Shown piece by piece: positions 23,726 to 31,798 of a stretch of DNA of 39,902 bases (position 1 is its first letter; every line of letters begins with the position of its first letter). The notes under the pieces were generated by a model. The model was not told where the DNA came from. It worked only from the letters and a program-made list of their open reading frames with translations, and made no database searches. The DNA is from an uncultured Oscillospiraceae bacterium (GTDB lineage: Bacteria > Bacillota > Clostridia > Oscillospirales > Oscillospiraceae), in contig CAKTVL010000015.1 in the NCBI GenBank assembly GCA_934623575.1, forward strand, positions 1-39,902, written 5' to 3'. Position numbers and translations under genes: made by a program.

Positions 23726-24508
23726 TTATCCCCGCTGGCGCACTGCCTCGTACAGCAGGATGGCCGCCGCCGCGCTGGCGTTCAGCGAGGAGATCCTTCC
23801 TTTCATGGGGATGCTTACCAGAAAATCGCAGTTCTCTGCGGCCAGCCGGGTCATGCCTGTGCCCTCGGAGCCGATAACGATGGCCGCCGGGCCCTTCAGG
23901 TCGGCGTCGTACAGCGCGGTGTTTCCGTCCGCCGCCGTACCGAATACCCACACGCCCTGCTTTTTCAGGTCCTTCAGCAGCGCCGGGATGTTGGGCACCC
24001 GCGCCACCGGGATGTAGCTCACCGCACCGGCCGATGTCTTGGCCACGATGGCCGTCAGCCCCGCGCTGCGGCGCTTGGGGATGATGACGCCGTGGGCGCC
24101 GGCGCACTCGGCGGTGCGCAGGATCGCGCCCAGGTTGTGGGGGTCGGAGATCTCGTCGCAGACCACCAGCAGCGGCGCCTCTCCCCTGTCGGCGGCGCTT
24201 TGCAGGATGCTCTCCACCGTGGCGTACTCCCGCACGGCGGCCAGGGCGATGACGCCCTGGTGGGCGTGGGTGCGGGACATGGCGTCCAGCTTCCGCCGGT
24301 CGGCATCCACCACCACGATGCCCGCAGCGCGGGCCTTGGAGGCGATGTGGCCCAGCGTCTTGTCCGTCTCGCCCTTGGCGATGTATATTTTGTCGATGGC
24401 CGTCTCCGTCCGCAGCGCCTCGATCACGGCGTTGCGGCCCTCGATGATGCCGTCCGCCTCGGCGTCCGGCAGCGCCCGTCTGTTCTCCGTGTCCTTCATC
24501 TCTCTCAT
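23726..24508 (-). CDS. rlmB: 23S rRNA (guanosine-2'-O-)-methyltransferase RlmB (TrmH/SpoU family)
   Basis: The 260-residue SPOUT methyltransferase has the N-terminal substrate-binding part (IIEGRNAVIEALRTETAIDK) and the SPOUT knot motifs. These are VVCDEISDPHNLGAILRTAE (motif 1), AIVIGSEGTGMT (motif 2) and SIPMKGRISSLNASAAAAIL (motif 3). It fits the RlmB type that methylates a guanosine of 23S rRNA, though TrmH-family members are hard to separate by sequence alone. The ATG at 24508 has GAGGT eight bases upstream. It is the first gene of a unit with the degenerate P-type ATPase and the zincin-like protein. Confidence 0.88.
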   Translation of the reverse strand: MREMKDTENRRALPDAEADGIIEGRNAVIEALRTETAIDKIYIAKGETDKTLGHIASKARAAGIVVVDADRRKLDAMSRTHAHQGVIALAAVREYATVESILQSAADRGEAPLLVVCDEISDPHNLGAILRTAECAGAHGVIIPKRRSAGLTAIVAKTSAGAVSYIPVARVPNIPALLKDLKKQGVWVFGTAADGNTALYDADLKGPAAIVIGSEGTGMTRLAAENCDFLVSIPMKGRISSLNASAAAAILLYEAVRQRG

Positions 24509-24542
24509 GGGATATACCTCACGTCCTTTATGATCAGCATAG

Positions 24543-24571
24543 AGTATACCACATCCTTTCGGCAATATAAA
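24543..24571 (-). promoter_or_regulatory. Candidate promoter of rlmB operon
   Basis: Minus strand TTTATA (24566-24571), 17 bases, TATACT (24543-24548) with an extended -10 TG. Confidence 0.5.
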
Positions 24572-24615
24572 GGCGGATTCATAGAAATTTTACAGGAAAA
24601 CCCTTCGCGTGCACC

Positions 24616-24644
24616 TTGAGACTTTCGGGCAGTTGTGCTATACT
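24616..24644 (+). promoter_or_regulatory. Sigma-A promoter of ftsH
   Basis: TTGAGA (24616-24621), 17 bases, TATACT (24639-24644), with TG one base before the -10. It lies 46 bases upstream of the ftsH start and is back to back with the rlmB promoter. Confidence 0.75.
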
Positions 24645-24690
24645 GATTGAAATTTACATTCCCCTTGCAGCTGTAACGGAGGATAGGGAT

Positions 24691-26880
24691 ATGCCCAATA
24701 ACAACGACAACAAAAACACCAATAAAAACGGCAAAAACGGAAAAAACGGCAACCTGCGGGGCGTCCTTACGCTGATCGCCTGGGCGCTGGTGCTGACGGT
24801 GGGCTTCAACTATTTCAATGCCTACAACAAGAACGCCGCCAACAAGACCACCAGCCACGAGATCAAGTACAGCGACATGATCACCATGATCGAAAAGAAC
24901 CAGGTGGACGAGGTGCTGTTCAAGGACAGCACCATCTACATCACCCCGGTGGACGGCTATGTCTACACCGAGGAGGTCACCGCCGGCGGCAAGACGGAGA
25001 CCAAGACCTACACCCAGTCCGAGGAGTCCGGCCTGACGCTGTACACCGCGTACCTCTCCAACGCCGACCTGCTGCCCCTGATGGAGGCGCACAATGTGGC
25101 CTACACCGGCTACTATGAGGCGGAGATGAGCCCCATTCTGGTGATCATGATCCAGTACATCCTGCCCACCATCTTCATCGTGGCCATCTTCATGCTGGTC
25201 ATGCGCCTGATGAGCAAGGCCGGCGGCAGCGGCTTCGGCGGGATCGGCAGCGTGGGCAAGGCCAACGCCAAGGTCTATATGGAGAAGTCCACCGGCGTCA
25301 CCTTCAAGGACGTGGCCGGTCAGGACGAGGCCAAGGAGTCCCTGGAAGAGATCATCGACTTCCTGCACAACCCCGGCAAATACACCGCCATCGGCGCCAA
25401 GCTGCCCAAGGGCGCGCTGCTGGTGGGTTCCCCCGGTACCGGCAAGACACTGCTGGCCAAGGCCGTGGCCGGCGAGGCCGGCGTGCCGTTCTTCTCCATC
25501 TCCGGCTCCGACTTCGTGGAGATGTTCGTCGGCGTGGGCGCCAGCCGCGTCCGCGACCTGTTTAAAGAGGCCGCCAAGGTGGCCCCCTGCATCATCTTTA
25601 TCGACGAGATCGACACCATCGGCAAGTCCCGCGACGGCGGCAAATTCGGCGGCAACGACGAGCGCGAGCAGACGCTGAACCAACTGCTGGCCGAGCTGGA
25701 CGGCTTCGACCCCGGCAAGGGCATCATCGTGCTGGGCGCTACCAACCGCCCGGAGGTGCTGGACAAGGCGCTGCTGCGCCCCGGCCGCTTCGACCGCCGC
25801 ATCACCGTGGACCGGCCCAACCTGGCCGGGCGCCTGGCCACGCTGCAGGTACACACCCGCAACATCCGCCTGGCAGAGGATGTGAATTTGGAGAAGATCG
25901 CCCAGGCCACCGCCGGCTGCGTGGGCGCGGACCTGGCCAATCTGGTGAACGAGGCCGCCCTGCGCGCCGTGCGCAAGGGCCGCCACGCCGTGAATCAGGA
26001 CGACCTGCTGGTGTCCTTTGAGCTGGTCATCGCCGGCAGTGAGAAGAAGGGCACCGTTATCACCGAGGAGGAAAAGCGCATCATCGCCTACCACGAGGTG
26101 GGCCACGCGCTGGTGGCAGCCAAGCAGAAAAACGCCCAGCCCGTCAGCAAGATCACCATCGTGCCCCACACCCAGGGCGCGCTGGGCTACACCCTGCACC
26201 TGCCGGAGGAGGAGAAATTCCTCATGTCCAGGGAGGACATCCTGGCGGAGATCCGCACGCTGCTGGCCGGGCGCTCCAGCGAGGAGGTGGTGTGCCACAC
26301 CATGACCTCCGGCGCGGCCAACGACATCGAGCGGGCCACGGAGATGGCCCGGAATCTGGTGGCGCGGTTCGGCATGTGCGACGAGTTCGACATGATGGCC
26401 CTGGGCAGCGTGCAGAACCAGTACCTGGACGGCACCTACTCCATGACCTGCGCCCAGGAGACCTACGCCGCCGCCGACCGGGAGACCATCAAGATCCTGC
26501 GGCAGTGCCACCAGGAGGCCAAGAAGATCCTGGAGGAAAACCGGGAGCTGCTGGACAAGATCGCGGCGTATCTGCTGAAAAAGGAGACCATCACCGGCCA
26601 GGAGATGATGGCCATCATCGAGGGCCGCGACCCGGAGACCGTGGACAACTACGGCGCCAGCAAGAGCGGGCAGCCTGCCTTCCGGCCCAGCGTGCCGGAG
26701 ACCATCGAGGCCCCGGCCAAGCACATCAACATCGTGTCCCAGCCCATCCCCATGCCGGATTTCGACGCGGAAGCGACACCGGACAGCAATGCGGAACAGG
26801 CGGACAACGCTGCAGAAGGCGGCGCGGACGCCCCGGAGCGCGCCCCGGAGGGTGCTCCGTCAGACGACAAGCCCCAATAA
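24691..26880 (+). CDS. ftsH: ATP-dependent zinc metalloprotease FtsH
   Basis: FtsH is a membrane-anchored AAA protease that degrades misfolded membrane proteins and regulators. The 729-residue protein starts with an Asn/Lys-rich stretch (residues 2-21). Membrane spans lie near 25-42 and 148-172, flanking an extracytoplasmic domain. In the AAA module the Walker A reads GSPGTGKT (usually GPPGTGKT, so Pro to Ser) near 245; Walker B is IIFIDEID and the arginine-finger region is [10 protein letters not shown]. The zinc site [10 protein letters not shown] is near residue 467, and an acidic Ala/Glu-rich tail ends it. ATG at 24691 follows GGAGG. It is longer than many FtsH because of the tail. Monocistronic. 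Confidence 0.95.
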   Translation: MPNNNDNKNTNKNGKNGKNGNLRGVLTLIAWALVLTVGFNYFNAYNKNAANKTTSHEIKYSDMITMIEKNQVDEVLFKDSTIYITPVDGYVYTEEVTAGGKTETKTYTQSEESGLTLYTAYLSNADLLPLMEAHNVAYTGYYEAEMSPILVIMIQYILPTIFIVAIFMLVMRLMSKAGGSGFGGIGSVGKANAKVYMEKSTGVTFKDVAGQDEAKESLEEIIDFLHNPGKYTAIGAKLPKGALLVGSPGTGKTLLAKAVAGEAGVPFFSISGSDFVEMFVGVGASRVRDLFKEAAKVAPCIIFIDEIDTIGKSRDGGKFGGNDEREQTLNQLLAELDGFDPGKGIIVLGATNRPEVLDKALLRPGRFDRRITVDRPNLAGRLATLQVHTRNIRLAEDVNLEKIAQATAGCVGADLANLVNEAALRAVRKGRHAVNQDDLLVSFELVIAGSEKKGTVITEEEKRIIAYHEVGHALVAAKQKNAQPVSKITIVPHTQGALGYTLHLPEEEKFLMSREDILAEIRTLLAGRSSEEVVCHTMTSGAANDIERATEMARNLVARFGMCDEFDMMALGSVQNQYLDGTYSMTCAQETYAAADRETIKILRQCHQEAKKILEENRELLDKIAAYLLKKETITGQEMMAIIEGRDPETVDNYGASKSGQPAFRPSVPETIEAPAKHINIVSQPIPMPDFDAEATPDSNAEQADNAAEGGADAPERAPEGAPSDDKPQ

Positions 26881-26887
26881 GCGCAAA

Positions 26888-26916
26888 AAAGCCCTGCGGC
26901 ATCGCCGCAGGGCTTT
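26888..26916. terminator. Terminator after ftsH
   Basis: Perfect stem AAAGCCCTGCGGC/GCCGCAGGGCTTT with ATC loop and an A-run on the left; the T-run on the right is short. Confidence 0.8.
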
Positions 26917-26964
26917 CGTATTCGTCGCTTTTGCCGGGACACTGCTCCGCCGGGTCTCCCCCGC

Positions 26965-27807
26965 TCAGTCCGGCAGGTGCTGCACCCGGCTGCACAGCAG
27001 CGGCAGCGCCTTTTCGAACTCCACGCCGTACCAGCTGGCCTGGGGGTCCTTGGCCGTGGCGTCGATGCAGGCGAGCACGAACTCCACCGCCAGAGAGACG
27101 GCCTGCTCCAGCGTCAGGCCGCGCATCAGTCCGCCGGTGACGGTGGCGGCGAAGATGTCGCCGGTGCCGTGGAAGGAGGCGGGGTTTCGGGGGCCGAAGC
27201 AGGTGAAATACGTCCCCTCGCCGCTGTCATAGCCCATGGCCCCCAGCTTATCCGCGGCAAAGGACACGCCCGTCAGCACCACGCGTCTGGCCCCCAGGGC
27301 CGCCACGCGCTGCAGCAGCGTGCGGGCAAAATCCTCGTCCACCTCGTCCCGGTAGGGCGTGCCGGTCAGCAGACAGGCCTCGGTGATGTTGGGCAGCGCC
27401 ACGTCCGCCCGGGCCACAAGGCGCGCCATAGCCGACGGGAAATCCTCCCGGAAGCCGCTGTACAGCCTGCCATGGTCGGCCATGGCAGGGTCCACCAGCA
27501 GCAGGGTATCCGGACTTTTCACCGCGTCGAAGAAGTCCAGCACCTGCTGCACCTGAGGCGCGGAGGCAATGTAGCCGGTGTACAGCGCGTCGAAGTGCAC
27601 CTGCTGCTGCCGCCAGTGGGCGGCGATGGCCGGCAGCTGGTCGCTGAGATCGCGGCTGACGAAGCCGGGGAAGGCCGTGTGGGCGCTGAGCACCGCCGTG
27701 GGCACGATGGCGCACTCCACCCCCATGGCGGAGATCACCGGCAGGGCCACCGTCAGGGAGCAGCGGCCCAGGCAGGAGATGTCCTGTATGGACGCGATTC
27801 GTTTCAT
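26965..27807 (-). CDS. Pyridoxamine kinase (PdxY-like, ribokinase superfamily)
   Basis: The 280-residue kinase phosphorylates pyridoxal or pyridoxamine in vitamin B6 salvage. It begins MKRIASIQDISCLGRCSLTV, contains VPTAVLSAHTAFPGF (substrate loop), YTGYIASAPQVQQV, DPAMADHGRLY and PNITEACLLTG. The anion hole and catalytic base lie in SFHGTGDIFAATVTGGLMRG. This pattern matches the Firmicute pyridoxamine kinase group rather than PdxK. The start at 27807 has GGAGGT six bases upstream. It lies 20 bases downstream of a tRNA-Leu gene in the same direction and may be read from the tRNA promoter if the T-run between them leaks. Confidence 0.9.
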   Translation of the reverse strand: MKRIASIQDISCLGRCSLTVALPVISAMGVECAIVPTAVLSAHTAFPGFVSRDLSDQLPAIAAHWRQQQVHFDALYTGYIASAPQVQQVLDFFDAVKSPDTLLLVDPAMADHGRLYSGFREDFPSAMARLVARADVALPNITEACLLTGTPYRDEVDEDFARTLLQRVAALGARRVVLTGVSFAADKLGAMGYDSGEGTYFTCFGPRNPASFHGTGDIFAATVTGGLMRGLTLEQAVSLAVEFVLACIDATAKDPQASWYGVEFEKALPLLCSRVQHLPD

Positions 27808-27827
27808 AGGGACACCTCCCGAAAAAG

Positions 27828-27911
27828 TGGTGCGGGCGGCGGGACTCGAACCCGCACGCCGTTGGCAATGGAACCTAAATCCATCGAGTCTACCAATTCC
27901 ACCACGCCCGC
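27828..27911 (-). tRNA. tRNA-Leu (anticodon TAG)
   Basis: The minus strand shows a complete cloverleaf of 84 bases. The acceptor stem GCGGGCG pairs with CGCCCGC, followed by discriminator A and an encoded CCA. The D-arm has GGTGGAATTGGTAGACT, the anticodon stem-loop is TGGA-TTTAGGT-TCCA with TAG in the middle, a long variable arm (GCCAACGGC) is typical of class II Leu tRNA, and the T-arm is GCGGGTTCGAGTCCCGC. A CTTTTTC follows the CCA and may serve as terminator. Confidence 0.97.
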
Positions 27912-27922
27912 ATACGCGGGAT

Positions 27923-27951
27923 ATTGTAGCACAAAACCCGCCGCCGCGCAA
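27923..27951 (-). promoter_or_regulatory. Promoter of tRNA-Leu
   Basis: Minus strand TTGCGC (27946-27951), 17 bases, TACAAT (27923-27928) with extended -10 TG, twelve bases before the mature tRNA 5' end. It lies in the tail of the AraC pseudogene. Confidence 0.75.
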
Positions 27952-28444
27952 GGCGTGATTTTAGGGCTGCCGGGCCGGGGCCGCGCAGGGCCCAGCGGCG
28001 GATGGGGCGGATGTACTTGAAATACTGCCCGGGGACGAAGTAAAAATACGTCACCCACCCCGGCGTGGCGGTGTCCAGGGTGCAGCCGTGGGCGGCGCAG
28101 TCGAAGCTGCGCATGGCGGCCTCCACCTTATCCTCCACGGTGCGGCACTCCTGCTCATAGTCGAAGGCCCCGTGCTCAAAGGCCACATACTCCCCCTCCG
28201 GCACGTCCATCAGCTCCAGCGGCGCGGGCACGGGGCCGCTGTAATCGGCGCTGAGCCGGACGCCGTAGCTCTCGATGCGGGGATAGTTCCACGCGCACAG
28301 CCGCTTTCTCCTAGTCTAAGGATATAGCGGTCGAAGGGATGGATCTTGGTGCGCGGCCAGCGCCCGCAGCGTAAGCGCCTGGTCGTCCCGGCGGGCGATG
28401 GCGTCGTCCATCTCGTTGACCACGGTCTGTATCAGCTGCTGCAT
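27950..28444 (-). pseudogene. AraC-family regulator with GyrI-like domain, two internal deletions
   Basis: Remains of an AraC-type activator in pieces. Starting at ATG 28444 there is the beginning of the HTH domain (MQQLIQTVVNEMDDAIARRD, then LTLRALAA), which should continue for 80 more residues but ends at TAG 28316-28318. In a shifted frame directly after LAA come the linker residues KIHPFDRYILRLGE. A second gap is followed, in a third frame, by the C-terminal half of the effector domain: NYPRIESYGVRLSADYSGPV, VPEGEYVAFEHGAFDYEQE and TYFYFVPGQYFKYIRPIRR. The frame runs on into the tRNA gene, so its original stop is lost or lies just beyond IRPIRR. The product cannot be functional. Confidence 0.75.
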
Positions 28445-28575
28445 TCGTACATTGCTCTCGCTCCCTTCTCTTGCTGCGGATAGGATACACCATTTCGCCG
28501 GGCAATGCTTGACCTGACTTGCGGTGTAGGCCGGCAGGGCATGGCCCCCGCCGCCCACACCGCGCCTGTCAGCAG

Positions 28576-28605
28576 AAAAAACAGCACCCCGCCTTGGCGG
28601 GGTGC
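28576..28605 (-). terminator. Terminator after the CarD-like gene
   Basis: Perfect 9-bp stem GCACCCCGC/GCGGGGTGC with a CTTG loop, followed on the minus strand by TTTTTT. Confidence 0.88.
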
Positions 28606-28609
28606 CGGT

Positions 28610-29179
28610 TTATTCCTCTGCGGCGGCGCAGGCAGGCTCCGCCGGGGCGGAGGTCTCCTGCTTGGGCAGGTGCTCCGGCCACTTCGCCCAGGTCTGGCGG
28701 ATGTAGGGGATCATCTGCTCCCGGTCGATGTCCAGGGCGGCGGCCAGCTCGCCGTAGAGCTGGTCCTCTGCGCGCTTCAGATAGCGCTCATCCATCTGGC
28801 TGACCTTCTTGCCGTGGTGCAGCGCCCAGTCGCGCTTGCGGCAGATGCCGTGGACCATGGCGGCCAGCTCCGCGCAGTCGCAGCGCAGCACCAGTTGGTG
28901 ATAGAAGTCCTTGGCGGCGCGCATGCCCCGCTCCGCGGGCTTCTGCTCCGGCAGGGTGGGCAGGGCGGCGATCAGGGCCTGGGCCTGCTGGCGACTGATG
29001 ATGGGGCGCATGAGCACACCGGTGTCCACCGGGGTCATCACCGTGCCGCTGCGGTACAGGGGCGCCAGATGGTAATACATCTTGTCACCGCCGTCATACT
29101 CCAGGCCGGAGGGACCGATACGCTCCACCCGGCAAACGCCCTCGCCGCCGTATACCACCAGATCGCCCACTGCAAACAT
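28610..29179 (-). CDS. CarD-family transcriptional regulator
   Basis: The 189-residue protein begins with a CarD/TRCF RNA-polymerase-interacting Tudor-like domain: MFAVGDLVVYGGEGVCRVER, then KMYYHLAPLYRSGTVMTPVD. A helical C-terminal domain follows, with RQQAQALIAALPTLPEQKPA, CAELAAMVHGICRKRDWALH and KKVSQMDERYLKRAEDQLYG. CarD proteins bind the RNA polymerase beta subunit and tune open-complex formation at rRNA and other promoters. The C-terminal 20 residues are Ala/Pro/Glu-rich and probably disordered. The gene is monocistronic with its own terminator. The promoter is likely near 29278-29300, where the minus strand has an extended -10 TGGTATACT. Confidence 0.88.
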   Translation of the reverse strand: MFAVGDLVVYGGEGVCRVERIGPSGLEYDGGDKMYYHLAPLYRSGTVMTPVDTGVLMRPIISRQQAQALIAALPTLPEQKPAERGMRAAKDFYHQLVLRCDCAELAAMVHGICRKRDWALHHGKKVSQMDERYLKRAEDQLYGELAAALDIDREQMIPYIRQTWAKWPEHLPKQETSAPAEPACAAAEE

Positions 29180-29349
29180 CTCACACGCTCCTTATCCGCA
29201 CAAATACACGCAAACACACAGACACAAAAAGGCACATGACCATGCGGCCATGCGTTCCCCCACCGTTATTGACAATAGTATACCACAGTCTGTCGAAAAA
29301 TGTAAGCACAATTTTCGCCGTGACTGTCGATTTTTTTCACTTCGTGTGC

Positions 29350-29355
29350 TATAAT
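29350..29355 (+). promoter_or_regulatory. Extended -10 promoter of the gamma-carbonic anhydrase gene
   Basis: TGC directly before a perfect TATAAT (29350-29355); the -35 (TCGATT at 17-base spacing) is weak. It lies 29 bases before the chosen start codon. Confidence 0.55.
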
Positions 29356-29383
29356 GCCGAAAAAATGCTGTGAGGTGCTTCCC

Positions 29384-29887
29384 ATGAAAAAGCCGACCAT
29401 CCATCCCTCCGCCTTTGTGGCGGACAACGCCACCGTGCTGGGCGACGTGACCCTCGGCCCGGACAGCAGCGTGTTCTTCGGCGCGGTGCTGCGGGGCGAC
29501 CGCGCCCCCATCACCATCGGCGCGGGCAGCAATATCCAGGACAACTGCGTGGTCCATGTGGACTACGACTACCCGGTGACGGTGGGCGACGACGTGACGG
29601 TGGGCCACGGCGCCATCCTGCACGGCTGCACCGTGGGCGACAACACGCTGATCGGCATGGGCGCCATCGTGCTGAACGGAGCCAGGGTGGGGAAAAACTG
29701 CCTGATCGGCGCCGGGGCGCTGGTGCCCCAGAACGTGGAGATCCCGGACGGGTCGCTGGCCTTCGGTTCGCCGGCCAGGGTGCGCTCGGCGCTGGACGAG
29801 GCGGGCATCGAATCCCTGCGGCAGGCGGCGCTGGCCTATCGGCAGGACGCCGCCGCGTACAAGGCGGCGCAGCAGGAGGAGAAATAA
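29384..29887 (+). CDS. Gamma-class carbonic anhydrase family protein (left-handed beta-helix)
   Basis: The 167-residue protein is built of hexapeptide repeats (VLGDVTLGPDSSVFFGAVLR, then NIQDNCVVHV and IGMGAIVLNGARVGKNCLIG). The three zinc-ligand histidines of gamma-carbonic anhydrases are present: one in CVVHVDYD and two in VGHGAILHGC. A C-terminal helix (ESLRQAALAYRQDAAAYKAA) packs on the helix. Members of this group (YrdA/PaaY-like) hydrate CO2 or bind metals with unknown substrates. ATG at 29384 has GAGGT eight bases upstream; an ATG at 29354 overlaps the promoter and is rejected. Confidence 0.9.
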   Translation: MKKPTIHPSAFVADNATVLGDVTLGPDSSVFFGAVLRGDRAPITIGAGSNIQDNCVVHVDYDYPVTVGDDVTVGHGAILHGCTVGDNTLIGMGAIVLNGARVGKNCLIGAGALVPQNVEIPDGSLAFGSPARVRSALDEAGIESLRQAALAYRQDAAAYKAAQQEEK

Positions 29888-29890
29888 AAA

Positions 29891-29919
29891 AACGCCCGGA
29901 GCCGGTGGCTCCGGGCGTT
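29891..29919. repeat. Terminator hairpin, copy 1 of a direct repeat
   Basis: AACGCCCGGAGCC ggt GGCTCCGGGCGTT, identical to copy 2 at 30138-30166; shared sequence is 31 bases including two A before it. There is an A-run on the left but no T-run on the right, so on the plus strand it lacks a terminator tail. Confidence 0.85.
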
Positions 29920-30137
29920 CAGGCTGCCAAAAAGCCTTTGGCTTTTTCGGCAGCCTGAACAATGCCGTTATTTTTGCGCCGGAAAACGGCGCAAAAATAT
30001 TCGCTCTGCTCAACGCACGCCTTGCAAAACAAGGCTTAGCGCGGCATTTGATCTGATTCGAGGCGGGCGCCGCCCCCTCGAGCTCCCCCAGCGCAGCAGA
30101 AGATGCTGCACAACAAGGAAGTTTTTCGACAAACTAA
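29920..30137. repeat. Palindrome-rich module between two identical hairpins
   Basis: No gene is present. It holds a chain of hairpins: 29920-29957 (17 pairs with one bulge, CAGGCTGCC...GGCAGCCTG), 29969-29999 (13 perfect pairs, TATTTTTGCGCCG with a GAAAA loop), 30019-30035 (GCCTTG/CAAGGC), 30062-30074 (GGCGG/CCGCC) and near 30093-30109 (GCAGCA/TGCTGC). AATGCCG at 29961 and CGGCATT at 30042 bracket the middle hairpins. Confidence 0.7.
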
Positions 30138-30170
30138 AACGCCCGGAGCCGGTGGCTCCGGGCGTTTTTT
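30138..30170. terminator. Terminator hairpin, copy 2 of a direct repeat
   Basis: Same 13-bp stem as copy 1, here with a full TTTTTT tail on the right and AAAA on the left. It serves the permease gene on the minus strand and any rightward transcript. Confidence 0.88.
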
Positions 30171-30178
30171 CAGTTGCA

Positions 30179-31609
30179 TCACACCACCGCGAAGAACTTA
30201 ACGATGAACAGGGCGGCGATGACGTAGGTCAGGACGGAGACGTCCTTGGCACGGCCGGAGAACACCTTGATGATGGTGTAGGCGATCATGGCGATGCCGA
30301 TGCCGTGGCCGATGGAGCCGGAGATGGGCATGGCCAGCAGCATCAGGAACACGGGCACCACCTGGTCCAGGTCCTCGAAGTCCACGTTCTTCAGGCCCTG
30401 GAGCATCAGGATGCCCACATAGATCAGGGCGGAGGAGGTGGCGGCGGCGGGGATGATGGCCGCCACGGGGGCGATGAACATGCAGGCCAGGAACATGACT
30501 GCGGCAGTCAGGCTGGTCAGACCGGTGCGGCCGCCGGCCTCCACGCCGGAGGCGGACTCCACGAAGGTGGTGACGGTGGAGGTGCCGCAGCAGGCGCCGG
30601 CCACGGTGCCCACGGCGTCGGACAGCAGGGCCTCCTTCATCTTGGGCATGTTGCCGTCCTTGTCGGTCATGCCGGCGCGGGAGGCGGTGCCCACCAGGGT
30701 GCCGATGGTGTCGAACATGTCGATCATGCAGAAGGTGATGATCAGGCTGATGGCGGTGAACCAGCCGATGTTGAAGAAGTCGCTGAAGTCAAACTTGAAC
30801 AGCGTGGTCTCCGCCATATCCTTGAAGGGAGGCAGGAAGGACGCGCCCTGCAGGGAGGCGAAGGGATTCACATCCAGGAAGATGAAGGAGCCGGCCCAGT
30901 AGATCACGGAGGCGGCCAGCATGCCCACCAGCACGGCGGCCTTGACGCCCTTCTTGGCCAGCAGGATGATGATGAACAGGCCGATGAACATGGTGACCAC
31001 GGTCAGGACCATGGTGCTGTACTCCGCGCCCATCTGCTTTTTGATGACGGAGGGGGTCATGGCGCCGAAGAAGTCGCGCATGACGTAGAAGGGGGAGGTA
31101 TAGCCGTTGCCCTCGGCGTAGATGCCCACGTTGGAGCCCAGGCCGATGTTCATCAGCATCAGGCCGATGGCCGGGCCGATGCCCAGGCGGACGCCCAGGG
31201 GGATGGCGGTGACGATCTTGTCGCGGATGTTGAACACGCTCAGCAGCAGGAACACGATGCCCTCCACCAGGATGATGCACAGCACCGCCTGGAAGGCGCT
31301 GGTGTAGTCGGTGTTCAGCATGGCGGCCACGTTGCCGGCGATGACGGCAAAGAAGCTGTTCAGGCCCATGCCGGGCGCCATGACGAAGGGCTTGTTGGCC
31401 AGGAAGGCCATAACGGCGGTGCCGATGGCGCTGGCGATGCAGGTGGCCAGGAACACGCCGTTCCACAGCGGGGTGCCCACGGCGAAGCTGGTCAGCAGGT
31501 TGGGGTTCAGGGCGATGATGTAGGCCATCGTCATGAAGGTGGTGAGACCGGCCAGGATCTCCGTTTTCACGGTCGTGCCGTTCTCCTTCAGATGAAAGAT
31601 GCGCTCCAT
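30179..31609 (-). CDS. NCS2/AzgA-family purine permease
   Basis: A 476-residue permease with about 12-14 spans. It begins MERIFHLKENGTTVKTEILA and has the AzgA-type hallmarks GLTTFMTMAYIIALNPNLL, NKPFVMAPGMGLNSFFAV and, in the second half, DMFDTIGTLVGTASRAGMTD followed by FVESASGVEAGGRTGLTSLT. These are the conserved substrate regions of adenine/guanine/hypoxanthine proton symporters. GGAGAAGATCAC precedes the ATG. Its neighbour on the same strand is a uridine phosphorylase, which suggests nucleobase salvage, but a terminator lies between them. I looked for a purine riboswitch upstream and did not see one. Confidence 0.92.
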   Translation of the reverse strand: MERIFHLKENGTTVKTEILAGLTTFMTMAYIIALNPNLLTSFAVGTPLWNGVFLATCIASAIGTAVMAFLANKPFVMAPGMGLNSFFAVIAGNVAAMLNTDYTSAFQAVLCIILVEGIVFLLLSVFNIRDKIVTAIPLGVRLGIGPAIGLMLMNIGLGSNVGIYAEGNGYTSPFYVMRDFFGAMTPSVIKKQMGAEYSTMVLTVVTMFIGLFIIILLAKKGVKAAVLVGMLAASVIYWAGSFIFLDVNPFASLQGASFLPPFKDMAETTLFKFDFSDFFNIGWFTAISLIITFCMIDMFDTIGTLVGTASRAGMTDKDGNMPKMKEALLSDAVGTVAGACCGTSTVTTFVESASGVEAGGRTGLTSLTAAVMFLACMFIAPVAAIIPAAATSSALIYVGILMLQGLKNVDFEDLDQVVPVFLMLLAMPISGSIGHGIGIAMIAYTIIKVFSGRAKDVSVLTYVIAALFIVKFFAVV

Positions 31610-31751
31610 GTGATCTTCTCCTTTTTGTTTTGGCTATACGCTCTTTGCGTTTCCTGCGCGGCGTATGGTCATATCTTAACGCTTCTTGTCGGAAAATACA
31701 AGACTTTTTGTTAGGTATGCTGAAAAATTTTTAGCCGCAGCCCCGAAAAGC

Positions 31752-31785
31752 GCAAAAAACGCCCCCGGTCCTGTGACTGGGGGCG
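31752..31785 (-). terminator. Terminator after the uridine phosphorylase gene
   Basis: Stem CGCCCCCGGT/ACTGGGGGCG with one wobble pair; on the minus strand it is followed by TTTTTT. Confidence 0.85.
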
Positions 31786-31798
31786 CTTGTTATGCGCT

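Noticed and set aside
21491..24619. 1042-codon open frame opposite rlmB and the degenerate ATPase
   Set aside because: Crosses two real genes and their promoters on the other strand and shows only antisense-type composition.
29354..29383. Earlier ATG start for the gamma-carbonic anhydrase gene
   Set aside because: The ATG lies within the TATAAT promoter box, so it would not be in the transcript.
31610..31740. Purine riboswitch before the AzgA-type permease
   Set aside because: The conserved loop and junction bases of the purine aptamer are not present; only a small GCGTAT/ATACGC hairpin is seen.
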